Positions 8,681 through 16,408 of a stretch of DNA of 64,000 nt are shown piece after piece. How positions within the stretch are numbered: the first letter of the stretch is position 1; each line of letters starts with the position of its first letter. The notes beneath the pieces were generated by a model that saw nothing but the letters and a program-made list of their open reading frames with translations, was not told the origin of the DNA and searched no databases. Position numbers and translations under genes: made by a program. Location of the stretch: NCBI RefSeq assembly GCF_934525195.1, contig NZ_CAKSZA010000003.1, positions 62,001 to 126,000 on the forward strand. The letters run 5' to 3'. The stretch is from an uncultured Eubacterium sp. GTDB lineage: Bacteria; Bacillota; Clostridia; Oscillospirales; Acutalibacteraceae.

Positions 8681-9040
8681 TTACCTTTCTCTTGTGATTG
8701 AAACCGCAACATAATCAAAATCGGCGCTGATTGGTGCTTCCGGCTTTTTGAGAGTCACTTCAACCTTGAAAATGTCCTCAAATTCATCAAGCACCGCATC
8801 TGCGATAACCTGACTCGCTCTTTCGATTAAATCATATTTTTCTGCGATGAACACACGGCGAATTGTTTTGACAACTTTTGCATAGCTCACCGTGTCGTCA
8901 AGGCTATCCATTTGGCAAGCCTTGTTTATGTTTACATAATAATCCAAATCTATAACAAAATTTTGACCGTTTTCTTTTTCCTCCGGATTCACTCCGTGGT
9001 AGGCAAAAAGTTTTAAGCCTTTGATTGAAATCTTATCCAT
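8681..9040 (-). CDS. folB: Dihydroneopterin aldolase
   Basis: FolB (119 aa) cleaves 7,8-dihydroneopterin to 6-hydroxymethyl-7,8-dihydropterin and glycolaldehyde, and forms an octameric tunnel fold. Diagnostic features are the N-terminal IKGLKLFAYHGVNPEE with the active-site Glu, the VSYAKVVKTI segment and the LIERASQVIADAVL helix that supplies the second-subunit Glu. The conserved lysine lies in LKKPEAPI near residue 99. It sits between folP and folK in the normal biosynthetic grouping, with only 2 bases separating it from folP. Confidence 0.94.
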   Translation of the reverse strand: MDKISIKGLKLFAYHGVNPEEKENGQNFVIDLDYYVNINKACQMDSLDDTVSYAKVVKTIRRVFIAEKYDLIERASQVIADAVLDEFEDIFKVEVTLKKPEAPISADFDYVAVSITRER

Positions 9041-9042
9041 AA

Positions 9043-9852
9043 TTATCCTTTACTTTGCATTTTTTTGATTGCGTACGCCATATCTATGCCCTGTTTTTCG
9101 GCTTTTACATTGTGCAGGCGAATTATATCAACTCCGCCCAAAATTGCCGCCGTATCGGCTGCTATGTTGCCGTAATCACGGTTTTTAGCCACGCTCTCGC
9201 CGCCGTACTCGCCTATAACACGCTTTCTGCTCGTTCCGAGTAACAGAGGGTATCCGTCAACCTTATAGTCGCTTACACGGGAAATCAGAGCCAAATCCTG
9301 CAATCTGTCCTTGCCAAAGCCGATTCCCATATCAAAGCAAATCTGTGCCCTGTCAATTCCGAGTGCATCGCACTGCTGTGCGGATTCAACGAAAAATTTG
9401 TTAACCTCATCAACTCCGCCTGCTCCGTTGTGCATAATTATCCAACCCGCTTGGTTATTTTTCACAACATTTGCCATCTCTTTGGTTACAACACCGCTGA
9501 CATCATTGATGATGTTTGCGCCCCATTCAAGCGTGTTAAGCGCAACAACAGGAAAATAGGTGTCAATGCTTATCGGCACATCCGTCTGTGCTCTGACTTT
9601 TGAAATAATCGGTTCAAGCCTGTCCAATTCTTCAAGAGGCGTAATCTCGGTGTAGCCGGGTCTGGTGCTCTGTGCGCCAAAATCCAAAATATCGGCTCCG
9701 TCCTCTACCAATTTGAGAGCACATTCAATCGCCGATTCTGGCGAAAAATGGTCGCCGCCGTCCGAAAAACTGTCGGGTGTGACATTCACAATGCCCATAA
9801 CAAGCGGTCTGTCACCGTATTCAATATTTTTGTCCGTACATTTCCAAATCAT
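9043..9852 (-). CDS. folP: Dihydropteroate synthase
   Basis: DHPS (about 269 aa) joins p-aminobenzoate to 6-hydroxymethyl-dihydropterin pyrophosphate and is the sulfonamide target. It has both signatures: GIVNVTPDSFSDGG near residue 20 (pterin/PPi loop) and GADILDFGAQSTRPG near residue 50. The second signature usually reads D(I/V)GGEST; here it is DFGAQSTRPG, so the loop is slightly divergent at the Gly/Glu positions. I chose the ATG at 9852 with AAGGT upstream; a longer version would start at 9888. It is cotranscribed with folB and folK. Confidence 0.94.
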   Translation of the reverse strand: MIWKCTDKNIEYGDRPLVMGIVNVTPDSFSDGGDHFSPESAIECALKLVEDGADILDFGAQSTRPGYTEITPLEELDRLEPIISKVRAQTDVPISIDTYFPVVALNTLEWGANIINDVSGVVTKEMANVVKNNQAGWIIMHNGAGGVDEVNKFFVESAQQCDALGIDRAQICFDMGIGFGKDRLQDLALISRVSDYKVDGYPLLLGTSRKRVIGEYGGESVAKNRDYGNIAADTAAILGGVDIIRLHNVKAEKQGIDMAYAIKKMQSKG

Positions 9853-9895
9853 AACTTTACCTTTCTGCCGAAAATATTTCATATACAAAATGCGA

Positions 9896-9922
9896 CAGCT
9901 CCCCTAAACTAAGGAGAGCCGT
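9896..9922 (-). repeat. Short CTCCCCT/AGGAGAG palindrome between folE and folP
   Basis: GACAGCTCCCCTAAACTAAGGAGAGCCG is a degenerate copy of the genome's CTCCCC repeat family, lying within the fol operon between two co-directional genes. It could modulate folP relative to folE through mRNA structure. Confidence 0.5.
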
Positions 9923-9930
9923 ATTTGATT

Positions 9931-10500
9931 TTATCTTTGAAGCAAGGACAAAACCTCTGCTCTTGTGCGTGCGTCTTTTTTCATAATTCCACGGAGTGCG
10001 GAAGTCATTGTTGACGAACCCGAAGCCTTTGCACCTCTGATGTTCATACATGTGTGTTCCGCTTCAACGATAACAGCGACTCCCTTTGGCGAAAGATTTT
10101 CTTCCAAAAAATCGGCAATGTCCGAGGTCAATCTCTCCTGAACCTGCGGTCTTTTTGCAAAATTGTCAACTATTCTCGCAAATTTTGAAAGCCCGATAAT
10201 CTTATTATCCGACGGAATATACGCAATATGTGCCTTGCCGACAAACGGAAGCAAATGATGCTCGCACATTGACGAAAACGGAATGTCACGCACAATGACC
10301 ATCTCGTCATTTGATCTTTCATCAAACAATTTGAGGTGTTGCTTTGCGTCGCTGTCAAGTCCGGCAAACATCTCCTCATACATATTTGCCACTCTTTTCG
10401 GCGTTTCGATAAGTCCCGGACGGTTTACATCCTCGCCCACCGCTTCAAGAATGTCACGAACGGCATTCATAATTTTTTGCTTGTTTTCTTCTGTAATCAT
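9931..10500 (-). CDS. folE: GTP cyclohydrolase I
   Basis: FolE type I (189 aa) opens the folate pathway by converting GTP to 7,8-dihydroneopterin triphosphate. The zinc site is visible as CEHHLLPF near residue 79 together with Cys150 in AEHTCMNIRG. KIIGLSKFARIVDNFAKRPQ is the conserved substrate-binding helix. It precedes folP in the operon and follows the LCP-like membrane gene by 36 bases. No folate (THF) riboswitch was seen in the short leader. Confidence 0.95.
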   Translation of the reverse strand: MITEENKQKIMNAVRDILEAVGEDVNRPGLIETPKRVANMYEEMFAGLDSDAKQHLKLFDERSNDEMVIVRDIPFSSMCEHHLLPFVGKAHIAYIPSDNKIIGLSKFARIVDNFAKRPQVQERLTSDIADFLEENLSPKGVAVIVEAEHTCMNIRGAKASGSSTMTSALRGIMKKDARTRAEVLSLLQR

Positions 10501-10536
10501 AATAATTCCTCGTTATAGTTTTGTATAAAACAATAT

Positions 10537-11460
10537 TTACTTGCTGAAATAACCCTTGATTTCCTGCACGGATTTCGGAGTGAGGACATTCGACTGCGAA
10601 TACTTGACCTTTGCCGAATAAACCGCAATATCTCTGTTCTTTTTGCAAAAGACCTCAAGGGAGTCAATATTATCCTGAAAATCACGAACCGTGATGTTTG
10701 TTGTTGAACTGTTAATGAACAATCTGAATATTGCCTCGGCATTTTCAAAATTATCTGCGTTAAACAGCTCTGTAAGCCCGTAAAGGATAATTTGATTTGC
10801 TTTGGAATAATCTACCATATCATTTGAATAATAACGCAAAATATCGGCTGTTTCGGAGCCTGACAGTTTTTGTTCGCCTTTGCCGATACGAACCGAATAT
10901 TTGTCGTCCTCATTTTCATTGCTGAATCTGATTGCCTCGGTTGACGGATAAATATATGTGCCGAGTTTGTTGACGAATTCGATGAAATCATCCGTTTTCA
11001 TTGAAGCGTAGTAATCAATGTCCACGCCGAAATAAGCGGTTAACTTTGTTTGAATTGTTGCTCCTCCGCCGAGCGAATACAAATCATAAAGCGATTGACC
11101 GTCAATGTCGGTGTTAGGCGAAAGAGTGCAGACCTTGTAGCTTTGAGTATCCTTGTCTGCCTGCACCAAAAATGCAAAGTGAATGACCGACTCCTCGTTA
11201 TCTGTTTCTATAATCAAAAAGTTGCTTTTGCCGGAAATTTTAGGCAATTCTTCAATCGCATTTGCCTGTTCGGTGACGGTGACATTTTCGCCTGCAAAAA
11301 ATTCCTTGACCGACGAATATTTCTGCGACAATATGCCGAAAAAAGCAACTGTAAATATTACAATTACCGCAAGCAGAATAAGCAAAATATGCTCTTCTCT
11401 GCTCTTTTTACCGTTTGATTTGCTGATATAAATATCACCACGGTGTTTAAAAATTTTCAT
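10537..11460 (-). CDS. Degenerate LytR-CpsA-Psr-like membrane protein, unknown function
   Basis: A 307-aa protein with a basic cytoplasmic N-terminus, one transmembrane helix at about residues 25-45 and an extracellular domain. The domain follows the LCP plan: FLIIETDNEESVIHFAFLVQ, then LGGGATIQTKLTAYFGVDIDYYASM and GEQKLSGSETADILRYYSND. However, the arginines and aspartates that bind the polyprenyl-pyrophosphate substrate in real LCP ligases (as in the 594-aa protein at 20990) are not present. It therefore is probably not a functional ligase; a regulatory or structural role is possible. It is the first gene of the folE-folP-folB-folK transcript and is divergent from dnaA. Confidence 0.65.
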   Translation of the reverse strand: MKIFKHRGDIYISKSNGKKSREEHILLILLAVIVIFTVAFFGILSQKYSSVKEFFAGENVTVTEQANAIEELPKISGKSNFLIIETDNEESVIHFAFLVQADKDTQSYKVCTLSPNTDIDGQSLYDLYSLGGGATIQTKLTAYFGVDIDYYASMKTDDFIEFVNKLGTYIYPSTEAIRFSNENEDDKYSVRIGKGEQKLSGSETADILRYYSNDMVDYSKANQIILYGLTELFNADNFENAEAIFRLFINSSTTNITVRDFQDNIDSLEVFCKKNRDIAVYSAKVKYSQSNVLTPKSVQEIKGYFSK

Positions 11461-11493
11461 ATTCTGTCTTTCCTATATTTTATATTGGATTTT

Positions 11494-11522
11494 ATTATAA
11501 AATAAATACATTCAAATTGCAA
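11494..11522 (-). promoter_or_regulatory. Sigma-A promoter for the LCP-like/fol operon
   Basis: On the minus strand TTGCAA (11517-11522), a 17-bp spacer and TATAAT (11494-11499). It lies about 34 bp before the start of the LCP-like gene and back to back with the dnaA promoter. Confidence 0.7.
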
Positions 11523-11632
11523 CCTAAAATGAAAGATGTTGACCCTGCCGTTTTTGTTTGGTTTTGCTCATACATCTTATACAGTATATATATTATAGAA
11601 GTATATAATTATTATTTTATTTTAAATATTTA

Positions 11633-11661
11633 TTGACTTAAAGTCTTTTATTTATTATAAT
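11633..11661 (+). promoter_or_regulatory. Sigma-A promoter for dnaA
   Basis: TTGACT at 11633-11638, exactly 17 bp, then TATAAT at 11656-11661, about 90 bp before the dnaA start, in a very AT-rich stretch. No TTWTNCACA box was found between 11461 and 11757, so autoregulation by DnaA binding here is not apparent. Confidence 0.75.
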
Positions 11662-11757
11662 AGATTATGTATTATTGTCTCAATCTTGTTTTAAGCAAAA
11701 TACATTTTAATATTTTAATAAAAACAAATTTTTACATAACGGAGATTATTGAATTTT

Positions 11758-13095
11758 ATGGATACATACCAAGAATTATGGCAAAATGTTCTCCTTTATT
11801 GCAAAGAGCAAACAAATCAAACAGCATACAATTTGTGGTTTGCTCCGATAGAAATGACTGAATTTAACGGAAACGAGGCAACTCTCAAATTTGCCAACGA
11901 GTTTAAGAAAAACACGGTTGTCGGCAGATACGGAAAATTGATTGAAGAAGCATTTATGGTTATTTGCGGATTTGAAGTTAAAATCAATTTTTATTGCCCT
12001 GAGGACGAAATGAGTCAGAAGCAAAAAACGGAAATCAGCTTTGCCGATTTTAAAAACGAAACTTTTACGTTTGACAATTTCATTGTCGGTCCGAGCAACA
12101 GATTTGCTTATGCGGCGGCAAAAGCAATTGCGGCAGACCCTGCGGGTCAAATCAGCAACGGTGCAAAATACTACAACTACAATCCGCTTTTCATTTACGG
12201 CTCGAGCGGTTTGGGCAAAACTCACTTGCTCAACGCTATCAGCTATGAGGTCAGCCGTAATTATCCTGAAATGCGAATTGCATATGTTAAGGCAGAAAAT
12301 TTTGCAAACGAATTTATCGAAAGTCTCGGCAAAAAAACCGTAGACGAATTCCATAACAAATACAGAAACAATATTGATTTGTTTTTGGTGGACGACGTTC
12401 AGTTCATCGCAGGTAAAACACAGACGGAAGAAGAATTCTTCCACACATTCAACAGCCTTGTTGACAACGGCAAACAGATTGTGTTGACCTCCGACCGTCC
12501 GCCGAAAGAAATTAAATCTCTCACCGAACGTCTTTGCTCAAGATTTGAAAGCGGACTTTTGGCAGATGTTCAGTCCCCTGAATTTGAAACAAGATGTGCC
12601 ATCATCAAAAGAAAGGCACAGCTTCTTGATTTTAAAATTGAGGACGACAATGTTGTTGAATACATTGCTCAAAACATCAAAACAAATATTCGTCAACTTG
12701 AAGGCATCACAAAAAGATTGCACGCAATATGCAAATTCAGCGAGCAAACACCGACCATTTCGCTTGCACAGGGTGCAATTAAGGCGGTTCAAAATGATGT
12801 TCGCCCAATCGGTGATGTGCTCAAAATCATTGTTGAAGAAGTCAGCAGAACAACAGGCGTTTCTGTTGAGGATATTTACAGCAAGAAGCAGACAAGCGAT
12901 GTTTCCATTGCAAGAAAAATGTGCTTCTACATTATCCGTGAAGTAACCGATATGAGTTTTAAGGCAATCGGCGAAAAGTTCGGCAAGGACCATTCAACAG
13001 TTATGTACAATGTGGAAAAGTTTGAAGAAAAAATGAAAAACGATTCCGCACTTGAATATCAGGTCAGCGACATAATCAATAATGTAAAAGAATAA
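11758..13095 (+). CDS. dnaA: Chromosomal replication initiator DnaA
   Basis: DnaA (445 aa from the ATG) binds oriC boxes and melts the origin. Domain I starts with YQELWQNVL. Domain III has Walker A GSSGLGKT at residues 148-155 and Walker B LFLVDDVQF. Domain IV has the DNA-binding signature FGKDHSTVMYN near the C-terminus. The start is ambiguous: GGAG at 11741 is 13 bases before this ATG, while an in-frame TTG at 11749 is only 4 bases from it. The ATG puts the conserved Trp at the usual distance from the N-terminus, so I prefer it. dnaN follows after a 632-bp spacer. Confidence 0.97.
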   Translation: MDTYQELWQNVLLYCKEQTNQTAYNLWFAPIEMTEFNGNEATLKFANEFKKNTVVGRYGKLIEEAFMVICGFEVKINFYCPEDEMSQKQKTEISFADFKNETFTFDNFIVGPSNRFAYAAAKAIAADPAGQISNGAKYYNYNPLFIYGSSGLGKTHLLNAISYEVSRNYPEMRIAYVKAENFANEFIESLGKKTVDEFHNKYRNNIDLFLVDDVQFIAGKTQTEEEFFHTFNSLVDNGKQIVLTSDRPPKEIKSLTERLCSRFESGLLADVQSPEFETRCAIIKRKAQLLDFKIEDDNVVEYIAQNIKTNIRQLEGITKRLHAICKFSEQTPTISLAQGAIKAVQNDVRPIGDVLKIIVEEVSRTTGVSVEDIYSKKQTSDVSIARKMCFYIIREVTDMSFKAIGEKFGKDHSTVMYNVEKFEEKMKNDSALEYQVSDIINNVKE

Positions 13096-13096
13096 C

Positions 13097-13114
13097 AGGC
13101 GAACTGTGTTCGCC
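13097..13114 (+). repeat. GGCGAACTGTGTTCGCC palindrome after dnaA
   Basis: One copy of the short palindrome starts 2 bases after the dnaA stop and directly abuts a MITE-like element, as at 2308-2332. Confidence 0.6.
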
Positions 13115-13116
13115 CC

Positions 13117-13378
13117 AGACTGTTGATAAAGCCCCTGAACCACGCCAAAATTATTTCAGCGTGATTTTATAGGGGATAGGCAAGCCTATCCCGAAACATT
13201 ATTGTTTCAATAATACTATTTAAAGAAAAGTGCCGCAAACATTGAGTTTGCATCACTTTTGGCGTTTTTCGTTTTTTGCTCGGGGGCGGTACCATCGTAC
13301 AGCTCCCACTCGCAAGAAAACAAAATTCAGAAACTTTCTCAACAGCCTACAACGTATCAATAATACTTTATTATTTTA
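13117..13378 (+). mobile_element. MITE-like element, copy A2, in the dnaA-dnaN spacer
   Basis: The left end AGACTGTTGATAAAGCCCCTGAA and right end CTTTCTCAACAGCCT match the other copies. The region 13349-13378 is a degenerate version of the outer extension seen in A3 and A5. The internal hairpin is AGTGCCGCAAAC...GTTTGCATCACT, unlike the TGCTGTAAGT hairpin of A1 in sequence but still paired. The CTCCCC module is replaced by GGGGATAGGCAAGCCTATCCC. Confidence 0.7.
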
Positions 13379-13408
13379 GGGTGCGTTTTAGATAATTTAT
13401 TACAATTA

Positions 13409-13564
13409 TTTTCCACAAAATTTTAAGTTTCCACACTTATATTTTTCACACAGTAGGTGGAAAACCAAAATTTTACACATTTTAAACATTTTTTTCACAA
13501 ACGGTATGTTAAAATTTTTTGGAGCAAAATGCTTTGTTTAAAACGGTTTTGAGAGTTTTACACA
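13409..13564 (+). promoter_or_regulatory. Candidate oriC: cluster of DnaA boxes
   Basis: Within 156 bp there are seven matches or near matches to TTWTNCACA, all as TTTTNCACA or one mismatch: 13409 TTTTCCACA, 13427 GTTTCCACA, 13442 TTTTTCACA, 13456 (reverse) TTTTCCACC, 13471 TTTTACACA, 13491 TTTTTCACA and 13556 TTTTACACA. Most point the same way. An AT-rich, ATTATTACTACAATAATG-containing stretch at 13580-13600 follows and is a plausible unwinding region. Placement between dnaA and dnaN is a standard origin position in Firmicutes. Confidence 0.75.
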
Positions 13565-13727
13565 TTTTGCACCGCCTCTAATATTATTACTACAATAATG
13601 ATATATTGTGATAGCAAATTGCATTCCCAAAGTCAAAATAAGGCAAATAGCCTTGTAAATTTTCAACATAGATAAAAAATAAATTAATTAGCCGTTTATA
13701 GCTATATCATATAAGAGGAGCATCGGT

Positions 13728-14840
13728 ATGAAATTTATATGCAATACAAAAGAATTATCGTCTGCCTGCAACAATGTAATCAGAGCGGTAAGCACAAAGG
13801 TAACAATTCCTACCATTGAGGGTATACTCATAGAATGCGGAAGCAACACATTGAGCCTTACGGGTTACGATTTTGAATTCGGAATCAACACAATTATGAG
13901 TGTTGACGTTATTGAGCCGGGTGCAATAGTAATTAATGCAAAAGTGCTTTGCGATATTATCCGCAAACTTAATAATGAAGAAGTTACTATTGAAACAAAC
14001 GGTAGTTCTGTATCAATCATCAGCGGTGCGGCTCAGTACAATATTTCGGGCATTGACGCAGAGGACTACCCTGAACTTCCGTCTGTTAACAACGGTGACA
14101 AGATTGAGCTTGACCAAAAGCTTATGTATTCAATGATAAGTCAAACTGTATTTGCGGTTGCAGACAACGAATCATCAAAACCTGTTTACACAGGTCTAAA
14201 GTTTGAAATTGCAGACGATACAATCACAATGATTGGTGTTGACGGTTATCGTCTTGCTATCAGAAAAGAAAAAATCAGTTATAACGGCGAACCTCTTGAC
14301 TTTGTTGTTCCTAAAAAGACAATTAAAGAAATCACAAAACTTTTCAATTTGGAAGAGGACAAGAGCGTGAATATGCTCATCAGCAAGCGTCATATTGTGT
14401 TTGAAATTGAAAATTACAGCATTATCAGCCGACTTCTTGACGGTGAATTTATTGATTATACAGCCGCAATTCCAAATGTACAAAAAACAACCGTGCTTAT
14501 CAACACAGATGATGCGATTGATTGCATTGAAAGAACATTGCCGGTTATTGAAAATAATCAGAAAAACCCGATTAGATGCTTGTTTGACGGCGACCAAATG
14601 AGGGTGTCAACCGTATCAAGCCTCGGCAGAGTTGTGGACTACACACACGCAAACACTTCCGGTGACAGAGTTGAAATCGGCTTTAATTCAAAATTTATGC
14701 TTGATGCACTCCACGCAAGCGACACAGATGAAGTGAAGATTGAACTTTGCGGACCTGTAAGCCCTGCGGTTATCAAGCCTATTAACGCAGACAACTTTAT
14801 TTTCCTTGTACTTCCAATGAGGTTAAAAAATGAGAATTAA
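13728..14840 (+). CDS. dnaN: DNA polymerase III beta sliding clamp
   Basis: The 370-aa clamp forms a ring on DNA and tethers the replicative polymerase and repair factors. Length and the N-terminal ITKELSSACNNVIRAVSTK-like start (here CNTKELSSACNNVIRAVS) fit the family; the C-terminus ends VLPMRLKN, the usual PM(R/K) tail that contacts clamp-binding motifs. AGAGGAG lies upstream of the ATG. Its last 11 bases overlap the start of the S4-domain gene, so the two are translationally coupled. Confidence 0.97.
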   Translation: MKFICNTKELSSACNNVIRAVSTKVTIPTIEGILIECGSNTLSLTGYDFEFGINTIMSVDVIEPGAIVINAKVLCDIIRKLNNEEVTIETNGSSVSIISGAAQYNISGIDAEDYPELPSVNNGDKIELDQKLMYSMISQTVFAVADNESSKPVYTGLKFEIADDTITMIGVDGYRLAIRKEKISYNGEPLDFVVPKKTIKEITKLFNLEEDKSVNMLISKRHIVFEIENYSIISRLLDGEFIDYTAAIPNVQKTTVLINTDDAIDCIERTLPVIENNQKNPIRCLFDGDQMRVSTVSSLGRVVDYTHANTSGDRVEIGFNSKFMLDALHASDTDEVKIELCGPVSPAVIKPINADNFIFLVLPMRLKNEN

Positions 14841-15078
14841 GGTAAAAACAGCAGAACATCAAAAAGAAACGGTAAAAATAAATACCGAATTCATACAATT
14901 GCAATCATTCCTTAAATTTAAAGGAATTGCAGAAACAGGCGGTCAGGCAAAAGAATTCATACAAGACGGAATTATCCGTGTGAACGGCGAAGTTTGCACT
15001 GCAAGAGGTAAAAAAATCAGAAACGGCGATGTTGTAACGGCATTTGCGGTTGACTATACAATAGTAAATGAAGATTAA
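14830..15078 (+). CDS. rlbA: S4-domain RNA-binding protein (RlbA/YaaA family)
   Basis: A small basic S4 protein (82 aa) found between dnaN and recF in many Firmicutes. FLKFKGIAETGGQAKEFIQDG is the first S4 helix pair, and IIRVNGEVCTARGKKIRNGD is the RNA-contacting loop. B. subtilis YaaA is implicated in ribosome assembly. It overlaps both neighbours by 11 bases (dnaN upstream, recF downstream), a compact arrangement pointing to coupled translation. Confidence 0.9.
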   Translation: MRIKVKTAEHQKETVKINTEFIQLQSFLKFKGIAETGGQAKEFIQDGIIRVNGEVCTARGKKIRNGDVVTAFAVDYTIVNED

Positions 15079-16159
15079 TTCAATTACACTTGAAAATTAT
15101 AGAAATATAAAAGAACTGTCGGTTGATTTTGATGATGTGAACATCATTTGGGGCGAAAATGCACAGGGCAAAACCAATTTGCTTGAAGCAATATATTTGT
15201 TCAGCGGTGCAAAAAGTTTCAGAGGTGCAAAGGACAAAGAACTTGTTAAATTTGATTGCGACTACGCAAAAATGAAACTCGATTTTTTTGCGAACGGCAG
15301 AGAACAAACAGCCGAAATCAACATTAAAGACAGAAAAACGGTGACCCTCAACGGCATTAAAAAAAGAAGTTCGGCAGAACTCGGTGACGAAATCAAAACG
15401 ATTATTTTCAGTCCCGACCATCTGAATATGATTAAAGAAGGACCGAACGAACGCCGAAAATTTATTGACGGGGCACTGTGCCAAATAAAAAGCAATTATC
15501 GTACATTGCTGAAAAATTACGGCAGAACTCTTGTTCAGAGAAATTCTTTGCTCAGAAATGCAGAGAGCGTTGATGTGGTTGCACCTATGCTTGAAGTGTG
15601 GGATATTAACCTGGCAAACTTGGGTGCAAAAATAATTTATCAACGAATTATGTACCTAAAGGCGATTAAACCGTACCTTAAAGACATATTTGAGGGCATC
15701 AGCGGTGGTAAAGAGGACATTGAGCTTGTTTATATCGGAGCAGACACTTACACGGATGATGTGAATGATATTGAACAAAGGCTGTATAATAAAATCAGAA
15801 GCCACAGAAAAATTGATGTGCTCAATCACACGACAACCAAAGGTCCGCACCGTGACGACATAGAAATTATGATTAACGGCAGGAGCGTAAAATCCTTTGG
15901 CAGTCAGGGTCAGCAAAGAAGCTCGGTGCTTGCGCTCAAATTGGCGGAAGCAAGTCTGCTTCGAGAAATGACAGGCGAAAATCCGATTGCATTGCTTGAC
16001 GACGTTATGAGCGAGCTTGACGAAAAACGACAGGATTATATTCTGAACCACATCAAAGATTTGCAGGTTTTCATTACCTGCTGTGACAAGGAAACCGTGC
16101 TTCGACTGAAAAAAGGCAAAACTTTTCATATTGCAAACGGAGCACTCTCGGAGGGCTGA
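15068..16159 (+). CDS. recF: DNA replication and repair protein RecF
   Basis: RecF (363 aa) is an SMC-like ATPase that, with RecOR, loads RecA at gaps. GENAQGKTNLLEAIY near residue 31 is Walker A. The C-terminal SFGSQGQQRSSVLALKLAE signature and IALLDDVMSELD Walker B complete the ATP site. It overlaps the S4 gene by 11 bases and is followed after 2 bases by the DUF370 gene. Confidence 0.96.
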   Translation: MKINSITLENYRNIKELSVDFDDVNIIWGENAQGKTNLLEAIYLFSGAKSFRGAKDKELVKFDCDYAKMKLDFFANGREQTAEINIKDRKTVTLNGIKKRSSAELGDEIKTIIFSPDHLNMIKEGPNERRKFIDGALCQIKSNYRTLLKNYGRTLVQRNSLLRNAESVDVVAPMLEVWDINLANLGAKIIYQRIMYLKAIKPYLKDIFEGISGGKEDIELVYIGADTYTDDVNDIEQRLYNKIRSHRKIDVLNHTTTKGPHRDDIEIMINGRSVKSFGSQGQQRSSVLALKLAEASLLREMTGENPIALLDDVMSELDEKRQDYILNHIKDLQVFITCCDKETVLRLKKGKTFHIANGALSEG

Positions 16160-16161
16160 CA

Positions 16162-16395
16162 ATGTATTTGCACATAGGCGAGGACACCCTCGTGAGAGAT
16201 AAGGAAATTATCGGTATTTTTGATATGGACACCTCGACCGTAAACAAAGCGACAAGGGACTATCTCAAAAAAGCCGAAAAAGATAAAAGAGTAATTTATG
16301 TAAACTATGACTTGCCGAAATGCTTTGTCGTTACGGACAAAAATATTTTTGTAAGTCCGATAAACACGGGCACACTCAACAAGCGTGCCAAATAA
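16162..16395 (+). CDS. remB: DUF370 / RemB-like regulator
   Basis: A 77-aa protein of the DUF370 family, in the same position as B. subtilis yaaB/remB between recF and gyrB. It starts MYLHIGEDTLVRDKEIIGIFD, and the family's central pattern is seen in VIYVNYDLPKCFVVTDKNIF. RemA/RemB relatives activate biofilm matrix genes and RemA forms DNA-wrapping rings; whether this copy binds DNA is not shown here. The gene starts 2 bases after recF, so it belongs to the same transcript. Confidence 0.85.
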   Translation: MYLHIGEDTLVRDKEIIGIFDMDTSTVNKATRDYLKKAEKDKRVIYVNYDLPKCFVVTDKNIFVSPINTGTLNKRAK

Positions 16396-16408
16396 ATGGG
16401 GTTAAAAA

